Shown: positions 1 to 7,662 of the stretch, piece by piece
Layout: the number at the start of each line of letters is the position of its first letter
How positions within the stretch are numbered: position 1 is the stretch's first letter
Source: Phenylobacterium sp. Root1290
GTDB lineage: Bacteria; Pseudomonadota; Alphaproteobacteria; Caulobacterales; Caulobacteraceae
Direction of reading: 5' to 3'
DNA length: 64,000 nt
Assembly (NCBI RefSeq): GCF_001425305.1
Contig: NZ_LMEE01000001.1
Coordinates: 384,646 to 448,645 of the forward strand
The notes under the pieces: generated by a model
The model's database searches: none
What the model was told of the DNA's origin: nothing
What the model saw: only the letters and a program-made list of their open reading frames with translations
Translations under genes and position numbers: made by a program

Positions 1-421
1 ATAGGACGGCGGCCCAGGCCAGTTGCGAGAGGCCGGCGATCGAGACGCCGGCATAGACCACCAGCAGCCAGATCCAGAGGTAGAGCGATGAGACCCCTGG
101 CTTGGCCATGAACAGCATGTAGGAGGCCAGCATCAGGATCGGCGCGCTGATGGCGAACCACAGCTTGAAGCGTCCGAACCGCGAACGGGTCCGGTCCATG
201 ACCCCGCCGATATAGGGGTCGAAGGCCATGTCCAGCAGCCGCACGAGCATGAAGGCGGTGCCGACCGCGGTGAGGCTGAGGCCGAGCTCGTTGGCGTAGT
301 ATTCGGGCAGATAGACAACGAGCGGCAGGCCAAGGCCAGCCAGAGGGAGACACGGAGCAGCGAGCGCAGCCAGTGTCCAATTGGAACGCCGTTCCGCCTT
401 CTGAGCGGTCATTTCACTCAT
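1..421 (-). CDS. MFS/GPH-family sugar:cation symporter, N-terminal part
   Basis: The gene reads leftward from an ATG at 421 and runs off the window, so only about 140 N-terminal residues are seen. They show several hydrophobic helices and, near residues 60-80, a cytoplasmic loop with the pattern DPYIGGVMDRTRSRFGR. That is the signature loop of glycoside-pentoside-hexuronide:cation symporters of the major facilitator superfamily. The likely role is inner-membrane uptake of a sugar with Na+ or H+; the substrate cannot be told. A second in-frame ATG lies three codons in. The 84-base gap to the next gene shows nothing. The family call is fairly secure. Confidence 0.8.
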   Translation of the reverse strand, partial: MSEMTAQKAERRSNWTLAALAAPCLPLAGLGLPLVVYLPEYYANELGLSLTAVGTAFMLVRLLDMAFDPYIGGVMDRTRSRFGRFKLWFAISAPILMLASYMLFMAKPGVSSLYLWIWLLVVYAGVSIAGLSQLAWAAVL

Positions 422-505
422 CCCTTAGCGCTTTCGGATCTACTGGCGTCCGACGAGCGGCGCGATGTGAACCCTCAGCCCCAGGGGTGGCAAGGCCTAT
501 CGGCG

Positions 506-1006
506 TTATCGGCGGGCGTACACATTGCCGCGGCCCAATTGGTAGGCGAAGCGGCCAATGGCGTACTCGGCGTCCGACCAGGTCGTGGTCAGGCGCGACT
601 GTCGGATGTCGGTTTCGTACCAGTCGTAACGTACGGGGGTGACCTCGCCGTCGACCGAAATGGCGCGGCCCTCGATCTTGGCGCCGCCGGTGCCGAAGCT
701 CTCCATCGAGAGGCCGGGCTTGTCGCCGAGTTGCTTGAAGGTCGGGCGGTTCGGGCGCGCGTCCACGAGGGTCAGCTCCAGGCGGCCGCCGGCCAGGACG
801 CCGGTGCGGTGCATTTCGCGTTCAACGTCCTTGCGCAGCTCGGTCGCCAGGCGCTCCACGTCGCGGACGCCGTATTCCTCGGCGGCCTTCTTCTGCAGCT
901 CGGGGCTGAGCTTGACCTCGACGCTGGCGACGGTGGGCATGGGCTCGGCGAGAGCCGAACCGACGAGCGCGAAGGTGGCGAAGGCGGTGAAAAGCAGGGC
1001 GCGCAT
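506..1006 (-). CDS. exported hypothetical protein
   Basis: The protein has 166 residues. I start it at the ATG at 1006 because a GGAG lies six bases upstream and residues 1-20 then form a clean Sec signal peptide ending ALVGSALA; the in-frame TTG four codons earlier is less likely. The mature part is soluble and mixed alpha/beta, with a conserved-looking C-terminal half containing YDWYETDIR and WSDAEYAIGRFAYQ. I do not recognise a named domain. It is probably a periplasmic protein of unknown function. It is transcribed alone, with no operon partner. Confidence 0.7.
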   Translation of the reverse strand: MRALLFTAFATFALVGSALAEPMPTVASVEVKLSPELQKKAAEEYGVRDVERLATELRKDVEREMHRTGVLAGGRLELTLVDARPNRPTFKQLGDKPGLSMESFGTGGAKIEGRAISVDGEVTPVRYDWYETDIRQSRLTTTWSDAEYAIGRFAYQLGRGNVYARR

Positions 1007-1191
1007 AACTGGCTCCAAGGGAAGGGGCGATACAGTCTTAGATGGGGCGCACGACCGCCTGTCGCAAAGCCATCATTCAAGCGTGGCCTTAGTGTGGCGC
1101 GCGGCCCGGGATCAGGCTTGACCTCAAGGGGCCGGCGCCCAAGTCTCCTTGCTGGGGCTGGGCATGTTCAATCGTCAAATGGAGACGACCT

Positions 1192-1368
1192 GTGGCGCAT
1201 AAGTTCGAAATCTACAAAGACAAGGCCGGCGAGTTCCGGGTCCGCTTCAAGTACAACAGCGAAACGATGTTCTCGACCGAAGGCTACTCTTCGAAGGCCA
1301 GCGCCCAGAACGCCATCGACTCCATGAAGAAGAACGGTCCGGACGCTCCGGTCGAAGACAACAGCTAA
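1192..1368 (+). CDS. DUF1508 (YegP-type) small protein
   Basis: This 58-residue gene begins at GTG 1192, seven bases after a GGAG. It begins [20 protein letters not shown] and continues through [17 protein letters not shown]. This matches the single DUF1508 repeat ([14 protein letters not shown]...EGYSSKAGAENAI...KKN), a small beta-alpha fold found in YegP-like proteins of unknown role. Its TAA stop overlaps the stop codon of the convergent monooxygenase gene by three bases. The domain match is strong; the function is unknown. Confidence 0.8.
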   Translation: MAHKFEIYKDKAGEFRVRFKYNSETMFSTEGYSSKASAQNAIDSMKKNGPDAPVEDNS

Positions 1369-2378
1369 GCAGACGCGTCGGCCAGGCGGGCGAGTTCATC
1401 GCGCGCCTGGGCGGCGATCTCGAACGACCGCACGCGCGCGGAATGGTCATAGACCTGCGCCGTGACCATCAACTCGTCGGCCCCGGTGCGGCGGACGAAG
1501 TCGGCAAGACCCTGACGCACACGCTCGGGCGAGCCAACGATCGAACAGCTCAAGCTCTGGCGCAGCATGGCGCCGCCCATCTCGTCCAGCCGACCGTCTG
1601 GATCGTCGACCGGGGCCGGCAGCGGGCCTGGGCGGCCCTGGCCCAGGTTGATGAACGCCTGCTTCAGGGAGGTGAAGAGCCGTTGCGCCTCGGCGTCGGT
1701 GTCCGCGGCGGTGATGTTCACGCCCAGCATCACGCGGGGCTTGTCCAGGTGCTCCGACGGCCGGAACTGGCTGCGATAGACATTCAGCGCCAGTTCGAGC
1801 TGAGCAGGAGCGAAGTGGGAGGCGAAGGCGTACGGAAGCCCCAGGGCCGCAGCGAGTTGCGCGCCGTAGGTGCTGGAACCCAGCATCCAGAATTCCACAT
1901 CCAGGCCCGCGCCGGGGACCGCCCGGATGAGCTGTCCGGGCTTCACCGGCTCGAAGTAGTTCATCAGTTCGATCACATCGCGCGGGAAGTCGTCGATGTC
2001 GCCGGCCAGCGTGCGACGCAGGGCGCGAGCCGTCGCCTGGTCGGACCCGGGGGCGCGCCCCAGCCCCAGGTCGATACGGCCAGGATAGAGCGAGGCCAGG
2101 GTTCCGAACTGTTCGGCGATCACCAGCGGGGCGTGGTTCGGCAGCATGATGCCCCCGGCGCCGACGCGGATGGTCGAGGTGCCTTCGGCCACGTAGCCGA
2201 TCACGACGGAGGTGGCGGCGCTGGCGACGCCGGCCATGTTGTGATGCTCGGCCAGCCAGTAGCGCTTGTATCCGAACCGCTCTGCATGCTGCGCCAGGTC
2301 GCGGGAGTTGCGCAGCGACTGGGCGGCGTCGCCGCCTACGACGATCGGAGAGAGATCGAGAACCGAGAGATCAACCAT
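1365..2378 (-). CDS. LLM-class flavin-dependent oxidoreductase (luciferase-like monooxygenase)
   Basis: At 337 residues it has the usual length for the bacterial luciferase-like family with an FMN-binding TIM barrel. Visible markers are the N-terminal strand [18 protein letters not shown] near residue 40 and the GLGRAPGSD segment near residue 105, typical of the YhbW/alkanal monooxygenase-like group. Such enzymes use reduced flavin supplied by a partner reductase to oxidise aldehydes, sulfonates or similar substrates. No flavin reductase gene is adjacent and the substrate is not predictable. Its stop codon overlaps that of the DUF1508 gene tail to tail. Confidence 0.88.
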   Translation of the reverse strand: MVDLSVLDLSPIVVGGDAAQSLRNSRDLAQHAERFGYKRYWLAEHHNMAGVASAATSVVIGYVAEGTSTIRVGAGGIMLPNHAPLVIAEQFGTLASLYPGRIDLGLGRAPGSDQATARALRRTLAGDIDDFPRDVIELMNYFEPVKPGQLIRAVPGAGLDVEFWMLGSSTYGAQLAAALGLPYAFASHFAPAQLELALNVYRSQFRPSEHLDKPRVMLGVNITAADTDAEAQRLFTSLKQAFINLGQGRPGPLPAPVDDPDGRLDEMGGAMLRQSLSCSIVGSPERVRQGLADFVRRTGADELMVTAQVYDHSARVRSFEIAAQARDELARLADASA

Positions 2379-2469
2379 CTGCGCGATATAGGCGCTTTAG
2401 CCGCCGCTGCGAGTGATCATGCTTTGCTGTGCGCAAAGTTCGTAAGGCCAAGGCGCCCGATCGAAACCG

Positions 2470-3297
2470 TTATCGGAACAGCGAAAGCAGCAGGGACGGG
2501 GTCTGGTTCGCGATTCGCAATGCTTGGATGGCCAGCTGCATCTTGACCTCCAGCGCCTTCAGTCGGGCGCTTTCCTTGGCCAAGTCGGCGTCGACCAGGT
2601 TGCCGATGCCGGAGTCGTAGCTGTCCTGCAGCTTGGAGCTCATCTCGAGCTGGCGATCGAGCGACTTGGCTCCGACACCGAGTTTCGACAGCGCGCCGGA
2701 CACCTTCTGCGACGACGTTTCGAGCGCCTTGATGTCGGCGGACGTGACGCCGCCCATGAGGTCGGCGAGGGTTGAGGAGACCGCCGCGCCGGTGGTGGAC
2801 AGGTCGATGTGGTCGACGTTGATCGTGACCGAGGCCTTGGTGTTCGCGAGGGCCCGAATGTCGCCTGTCGAACCGGCTGAAATCAGGTTCACGCCGTCGA
2901 AGCTGGCGTTGGAGGCCACGAGGTCGATCTGGCGGCGCAGGGCGACGTACTCGTCGCTGAGGGCCTGGCGGCTGGCGGTGCTGAGGCCGGCTTCCGTGGC
3001 GGCTAGCGCCTTTTCCTTCATCTGGGAGAGGATGTCGGAGATGGTCTCGCCGGCGGTCATCGCCGTGTCGACGACGGATTGCCCGCGCTGAAGCGAGCTC
3101 ATGACCGCGTCGAGAGACTTCGATTCTGCGCGCATGTTCTGGGCGATGGCCCAGATCGCTGGATTGTCCTTGGGACCGGCGATCTTCAGCCCGGTGGAGA
3201 TCCGACGCTGGACCTGGGCGTATTCCGAACTGATCGCGTTGAGGCTCTGCAGCGCAATCATGGCGCTGGTGTTCGTATTGACGCTGTTCAGCGGCAT
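2470..3297 (-). CDS. flagellin
   Basis: This 275-residue protein has the flagellin layout: a conserved N-terminal coiled-coil segment (NSVNTNTSAMIALQSLN, then ISTGLKIAGPKDNPA), a short variable centre around residues 145-190, and a conserved C-terminal helix ending in LRIANQTPSLLLSLFR. The short length, with little surface domain, fits Caulobacter-type flagellins. It would be exported through the flagellar type III apparatus and assembled into the filament. No chaperone, FlaF/FlbT or other flagellar gene is adjacent; motB lies about 31 kb away. I found no clear sigma-54 promoter upstream. Confidence 0.93.
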   Translation of the reverse strand: MPLNSVNTNTSAMIALQSLNAISSEYAQVQRRISTGLKIAGPKDNPAIWAIAQNMRAESKSLDAVMSSLQRGQSVVDTAMTAGETISDILSQMKEKALAATEAGLSTASRQALSDEYVALRRQIDLVASNASFDGVNLISAGSTGDIRALANTKASVTINVDHIDLSTTGAAVSSTLADLMGGVTSADIKALETSSQKVSGALSKLGVGAKSLDRQLEMSSKLQDSYDSGIGNLVDADLAKESARLKALEVKMQLAIQALRIANQTPSLLLSLFR

Positions 3298-3441
3298 GAC
3301 GAAGCCTCGTTTCCAGGGAGCAGACCTGAAGCAGTCCGCAGGGCGTTTTGCCCCACGACAGTCTTTGGGTGTACGGCCTTGCTGCTTCGTTACCGGTCTT
3401 GGCTAACGGTCGCCGCGCCCCCGCCGCGCCGGGGCGAAGGA

Positions 3442-3458
3442 TTCGTCCGCCGGACGAA
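3442..3458. repeat. 17-base near-perfect palindrome in the flagellin-copA divergent region
   Basis: TTCGTCCG and CGGACGAA form two perfect 8-base arms around a single central C. The element sits ten bases before the -35 box of the presumed copper promoter and about 145 bases upstream of the flagellin start, so it could be an operator for either gene. No known regulator consensus is matched. Confidence 0.45.
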
Positions 3459-3467
3459 ATTGACCTG

Positions 3468-3498
3468 TTGACCCTCCTATGATGGGAAGCTGTTTCCT
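3468..3498 (+). promoter_or_regulatory. CueR/MerR-type promoter of the copper operon
   Basis: TTGACC at 3468-3473 is followed by a 19-base spacer and TTTCCT at 3493-3498. The long 19-base spacer is the hallmark of promoters activated by MerR-family metal sensors. Within it, TCC at 3475-3477 and GGAAG at 3485-3489 fall at the same positions as in the Escherichia coli copA CueR site. The copper oxidase gene starts 88 bases downstream. No cueR gene is in the window, so the activator is inferred. Confidence 0.6.
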
Positions 3499-3585
3499 CC
3501 CGGCGATGACTGACACGACTTGTATCCGACCCGTCGGCGCGCTCACGCGTGGCGCGAGTCACGCTTGCGAATTTAAGGGCCGCCC

Positions 3586-5301
3586 ATGAAGGATCTCGAT
3601 CGACGTCAACTGCTGAGGGGCGCGTCTGCGCTGGGCGGCGGCGCGGCGCTGAGCACCTTCCTGCCTGCGTGGGCTCAGAGTGGGACCCCGGGGATCGCCA
3701 GCAGCCTGCCGACGGTCTCGGGCGAGACGATCGCGCTGAAGGTCGGCCACACGCCGTTCAAGGTCGACGGACGCGCCGGGCACGCGATCACCGTCAATGG
3801 CACCGTGCCGGCCCCTCTGGTGCGGCTGAAGGAAGGGCAGACGGTTCGTCTGTCGGTGACCAACACCTTGGAGGAGGACACCTCGATCCACTGGCACGGT
3901 CTGCTCCTGCCGTTCGAGATGGACGGTGTGCCCGGCGTCAGCTTTCCGGGCATCAAGCCCGGCGAGACGTTCGACTACGAGTTCAAGGTCCGCCAGGCGG
4001 GGACCTACTGGTATCACAGCCACTCAGGGCTGCAGGAGCAGATGGGCCACTACGGCCCCATCGTCATCGACCCGGCGGGCGAGGACCCAGTCCGGTACGA
4101 TCGCGAGCACGTCATCGTGCTGTCCGACTACAGCTTCCTGCATCCGCACGAGATTTTCAGGAAGTTGAAGGCGCACGCCGGCTACTTCAACATGCAGAAG
4201 CAGACGGTCGCGGGGCTGCTGAAGGGCCAGGACCAGTCGTTCAAGGACCGCAAGGAGTGGTCCAGGATGCTGATGGACCCGACCGACGTCCTGGACGTGA
4301 CAGGGTCCACCTACACCTTCCTGATCAACGGCCACGGGCCAAAGGACAACTGGACGGGCCTGTTCACGCCGGGCGAGCGCGTGCGCCTGCGGTTCGTGAA
4401 CGCCGGCGCGATGACCATCTTCAACGTCCGTATCCCCGGGCTGAAGCTCAGTGTCGTGCAGGCGGACGGGCAGAACATCGTGCCCGTGGACGTCCAAGAG
4501 TTCCAGATCGCGCCGGCCGAGACCTACGACATCGTCGTCCAACCGACCGACGATCGCGCCTATACGCTCGTGGCCGAGGCGGCCGACCGCTCCGGCATGG
4601 GGCGGGCCACCTTGGCCCCGCGGCTGGGAATGACCTCAGAGGTCCCGCCGCTGCGCAAGCGCCCGCTGCTCAACATGCGCGACATGGGCATGGACCATTC
4701 GGCCATGCCCGGCATGGAAGGGATGGAGATGGACCATTCGGGCATGTCGATGCTCGATCCGCGCAATGCGCCGCAGGTGAAGCTGGGGCCGGGCGTGCAG
4801 ATGATCTCGCCCATGCCGGCCGATCGCACCGGAGATCCGGGGCAGGGCTTGGGGGACGTCGGTCACAAGGTGCTGACGCTGAAGGACCTCGTATCGCTGG
4901 ATCCCAATCCAGATCCCAGGCCGCCCTCGCGAGAGCTGGAGATCCACCTGACGGGCAACATGGAGCGCTTCATGTGGGCCTTCGACGGGGTGAGCTACAG
5001 CCACCTGAAGGACCCGATCCCGTTCCGCTACAACGAGCGGGTTCGCGTTGTGCTGGTCAACGACTCCATGATGGCCCACCCGATTCACCTGCACGGCCAC
5101 TTCTTTGAGGTCGTCACCGGCAATCCGGGGCGCCATCCGCGAAAGCACACTGTCAACGTGCTGCCTGGCGGGAAGGTGGCGTTCGACTTGACCGCCGACG
5201 AGCGCGGCGACTGGGCCTTCCACTGCCACCTGCTCTACCACATGCATGCCGGCATGTTTAACGTCGTCACCGTGCGTCCCCTGGAAGGAGACGCCGCGTG
5301 A
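3586..5301 (+). CDS. copA: copper-resistance multicopper oxidase CopA
   Basis: The protein has 571 residues. The start gives a Tat signal (DRRQLL at residues 5-10, then a hydrophobic stretch to AWAQ), fitting export of a folded cuproprotein to the periplasm. The four copper-ligand motifs are present: HWHG at 102-105, HSH at 144-146, HPIHLHGHFF from 498, and HCHLLYHMH from 546. A Met/His-rich loop around 364-392 (MGMDHSAMPGM and repeats) resembles the copper-binding region of PcoA/CopA. It likely oxidises or sequesters Cu(I) in the periplasm. It is first in a three-gene copper operon and overlaps copB by four bases. Confidence 0.96.
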   Translation: MKDLDRRQLLRGASALGGGAALSTFLPAWAQSGTPGIASSLPTVSGETIALKVGHTPFKVDGRAGHAITVNGTVPAPLVRLKEGQTVRLSVTNTLEEDTSIHWHGLLLPFEMDGVPGVSFPGIKPGETFDYEFKVRQAGTYWYHSHSGLQEQMGHYGPIVIDPAGEDPVRYDREHVIVLSDYSFLHPHEIFRKLKAHAGYFNMQKQTVAGLLKGQDQSFKDRKEWSRMLMDPTDVLDVTGSTYTFLINGHGPKDNWTGLFTPGERVRLRFVNAGAMTIFNVRIPGLKLSVVQADGQNIVPVDVQEFQIAPAETYDIVVQPTDDRAYTLVAEAADRSGMGRATLAPRLGMTSEVPPLRKRPLLNMRDMGMDHSAMPGMEGMEMDHSGMSMLDPRNAPQVKLGPGVQMISPMPADRTGDPGQGLGDVGHKVLTLKDLVSLDPNPDPRPPSRELEIHLTGNMERFMWAFDGVSYSHLKDPIPFRYNERVRVVLVNDSMMAHPIHLHGHFFEVVTGNPGRHPRKHTVNVLPGGKVAFDLTADERGDWAFHCHLLYHMHAGMFNVVTVRPLEGDAA

Positions 5302-6221
5302 GCCGGTATCTTGTTGCGGCCATCGCGCCGTTTGCCCTCGCGACGCCCACCGCTGCGCAACATGATCATGACCACCCGGCGCCCGCGGTGGCGGACCCGC
5401 ATGCCGGGCACAGCATGCCAGCGCCCGCCGCCGATCCGCCCGCGGGCCACGCAATGGGCGGGCATGCGAATGTTCCGCCGGGCGGAACCGAGCCGCCTCC
5501 GACGGCGCCGACCGACTTCGCTGCCGAGCGCTTCTATGATCGCCAGGCCATGGCCGCGGCCCGCGCGCAACTCGCCAAGGAGCATGGCGGCGGCAAGGCC
5601 TGGAAGCTGATGCTGAGCACCGCCGAAGTGCGTCCGACGTCGGGCGACGACGTCTACGCGTGGGAAGGCGAGTTCTGGTACGGCGGCGACGTCAATCGCC
5701 TCGTCCTGAAGTCGGCGGGCGAAGGGGAGTTTGGCGGCGATCTGCATTCCGCTGAAGCCCAGGTGCTCTACTCGCGCGCCATCGGGCCGTACTTCGACCT
5801 GCAGGCTGGCGTTCGTCACGACTTCGAGCCGGGTCCCTCGCGGACCTACGCCACGGTGGGCTTCGAGGGCGTCGCGCCGTACTGGTTCGAGCTCGAGGGG
5901 GCGGCGTTCCTGTCGAACAAGGGCGACCTGTCGGCGCGGCTCGAGGGCGCCTACGACCTGCGCCTGACTCAGAAGCTGATCCTCGAGCCCCGCGCCGAGA
6001 TCGAACTGGCCGCCCAGGAGGTCCGCGAGCTCGGCATCGGCTCTGGTCTGACCAGCGCCGAACTCGGCCTGCGGCTGCGTTACGAGTTCCGGCGGGAGTT
6101 CGGCCCCTACATCGGCGTCGCCCACGAGCGGAAGTTCGGCGACACCGCCGATCTTGCCCGCGCGGCGGGCGAAGGCACCGAAGACACCCGTTTCGTTGTG
6201 GGCGTTCGCGCCTGGTTCTAG
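5298..6221 (+). CDS. copB: copper-resistance outer-membrane protein CopB
   Basis: At 307 residues it is of CopB/PcoB type. It begins at a GTG overlapping the copA stop (GTGA). A signal peptide of about 20 residues is followed by a His/Met-rich segment (HDHDHPAPAVADPHAGHSM and similar, residues 22-55) suited to copper binding. The rest is rich in alternating beta strands and ends in aromatic VGVRAWF, as expected for an outer-membrane barrel. It likely binds copper or moves it across the outer membrane together with CopA. Translational coupling to copA is implied by the overlap. Confidence 0.93.
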   Translation: MSRYLVAAIAPFALATPTAAQHDHDHPAPAVADPHAGHSMPAPAADPPAGHAMGGHANVPPGGTEPPPTAPTDFAAERFYDRQAMAAARAQLAKEHGGGKAWKLMLSTAEVRPTSGDDVYAWEGEFWYGGDVNRLVLKSAGEGEFGGDLHSAEAQVLYSRAIGPYFDLQAGVRHDFEPGPSRTYATVGFEGVAPYWFELEGAAFLSNKGDLSARLEGAYDLRLTQKLILEPRAEIELAAQEVRELGIGSGLTSAELGLRLRYEFRREFGPYIGVAHERKFGDTADLARAAGEGTEDTRFVVGVRAWF

Positions 6222-6260
6222 CTATCGCGCCTCGGCGCGGAGTTTGTTGGAGAGTCGACT

Positions 6261-6572
6261 ATGAAGACCATGCTCATCGCCCTGGCGGCGCTCGGCGTCA
6301 GCGCATCCGGCGCCTCGGCGCACGGCCAGGACCACGGCGACCACGCCGTTCCGGCCGCAGGCGTTGTCGAAGGCACGGGCGTCCTCAAGAAGATCGACGC
6401 CAAGAGCGGGTCGGTGACCATCGCTCATGATCCGATCAAGGCGCTGAACTGGCCGGCGATGACCATGCCGTTCAAGGTCGCTGACAAAGCGATGCTGGCC
6501 AAGTTCAAGGCCGGCTCCAAGGTGCGTTTCGACCTGAAAGGGCAGACGATCACCGCCATCCGGCCGCAGTAG
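6261..6572 (+). CDS. CusF-like periplasmic copper-binding protein
   Basis: This 103-residue protein has a signal peptide (to about residue 20), a His-rich mature start (HGQDHGDH) and a CusF-type small barrel. The Cu(I)/Ag(I) ligand set of CusF appears as H56, W64, M67 and M69 in HDPIKALNWPAMTM. In CusF these residues give a cation-pi Cu(I) site that hands metal to a CusCBA efflux pump. No such pump is encoded here, so it may instead deliver copper to CopA or buffer it. It follows copB by 39 bases in the same operon, with a GGAG before the start. Confidence 0.93.
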   Translation: MKTMLIALAALGVSASGASAHGQDHGDHAVPAAGVVEGTGVLKKIDAKSGSVTIAHDPIKALNWPAMTMPFKVADKAMLAKFKAGSKVRFDLKGQTITAIRPQ

Positions 6573-6599
6573 ATCCCGACACGTCCTGCTTTGCGGCCG
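6561..6599. terminator. hairpin between the convergent copper and kor operons
   Basis: CGGCCGCA at 6561-6568 pairs perfectly with TGCGGCCG at 6592-6599. The 23-base loop contains the TAG stop of the CusF-like gene. Its place between convergent operons suggests a bidirectional transcription end, although no long T-run follows. Confidence 0.4.
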
Positions 6600-6606
6600 T
6601 CGGCTC

Positions 6607-7662
6607 TCAGCGCAGGGCGGCGTTAAGTCTCGCCAGCGCCTGCGCGCCAGGAACCAGCTCGCGTTCGGACAGGGTGTTGAGCGGGGCGTCGACGGTCCCG
6701 AGGTTCTCGTGCAGATCGCGAGCTTCGGGGTCTAGGAACAGCAGGCCGGTGACGATCTCGCCCAGCGCCTGGCGCGACTGCAAATAGGCGAGGGCGCCGA
6801 CGCGGTCGGACGGGTCGTAGTGCTCGGCCAGCTTGTGCAGGTGCAGGACCGATCCATCGTGCTGGGCCACCGGCACTGTCTCTCCGGGCGCATAGTCGAT
6901 GGTGATGGTCTCGCGCGCAGGGACCAGATCCATTCGGTTCACGGCCTCGTTGTGCTCGCGAACATAGTCATAGGACTTGGTCGATCCGGCGTGATTGTTG
7001 AACTGCACGCAGGGGCTGATGCAGTCGATGAAGGCCGCGCCCTTGTGGCTGAGCGCCGCCTTGATCAGCGGGACAAGCTGCGTCTTGTCGCCGGAAAAGG
7101 AGCGGGCCACGAAGGTCGCGCCCATCTGTAGCGCCAGGCTGACCAGATCGATGCCGGCGTCGTGGTTGATCACGCCCTTCTTGGACTTGGAGCCCTTGTC
7201 CGATGTCGCCGAGAACTGGCCCTTGGTCAGGCCGTACACGCCGTTGTTCTCGACGATGTAGAGCATGTTCACGCCGCGCCGAATGGAATGCGCGAATTGG
7301 CCGAGCCCAATGGAGGCGCTGTCTCCGTCGCCTGAAACGCCCAGATAGATCAGGTCGCGGTTGGCGAGGTTCGCCCCGGTCAGGACCGAGGGCATGCGTC
7401 CATGGACGGTGTTGAAGCCGTGCGAATTGCCCAGGAAGTAGTCCGGCGTCTTCGATGAGCAGCCGATGCCCGATAGCTTGGCGACGCGGTGTGGCGGCAG
7501 GTCCAGCTCGAAGCAGGCCTGGATGATCGCCGAGGAGATCGAGTCGTGCCCGCAGCCGGCACAGAGCGTGGAGACCGAGCCCTCGTAGTCGCGGCGGGTA
7601 TAGCCCAGGGCATTGGTCTTAAGCTGGGGGTGATGAAGCTGGGGCTTGGTGATGTAGGTCAT
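6607..7662 (-). CDS. korB: 2-oxoacid:ferredoxin oxidoreductase, beta subunit
   Basis: The protein has 351 residues. It is the thiamine-diphosphate subunit: LCAGCGHDSI (C34 and C37) near the start, then the TPP/Mg motif GVSGDGDSASIG with the downstream VENNGVYGLTKGQ. With the alpha subunit it would catalyse CoA-dependent oxidative decarboxylation of 2-oxoglutarate or pyruvate, reducing ferredoxin. Length and motifs fit KorB of aerobic bacteria, which lacks its own ferredoxin domain. Its start overlaps the korA stop by four bases, so the two are translationally coupled. Confidence 0.93.
   Translation of the reverse strand: MTYITKPQLHHPQLKTNALGYTRRDYEGSVSTLCAGCGHDSISSAIIQACFELDLPPHRVAKLSGIGCSSKTPDYFLGNSHGFNTVHGRMPSVLTGANLANRDLIYLGVSGDGDSASIGLGQFAHSIRRGVNMLYIVENNGVYGLTKGQFSATSDKGSKSKKGVINHDAGIDLVSLALQMGATFVARSFSGDKTQLVPLIKAALSHKGAAFIDCISPCVQFNNHAGSTKSYDYVREHNEAVNRMDLVPARETITIDYAPGETVPVAQHDGSVLHLHKLAEHYDPSDRVGALAYLQSRQALGEIVTGLLFLDPEARDLHENLGTVDAPLNTLSERELVPGAQALARLNAALR

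Noticed and set aside
3298-3470. Sigma-54 promoter for the flagellin
   Set aside because: No TGGCAC-N5-TTGC element was found on the minus strand before the gene.
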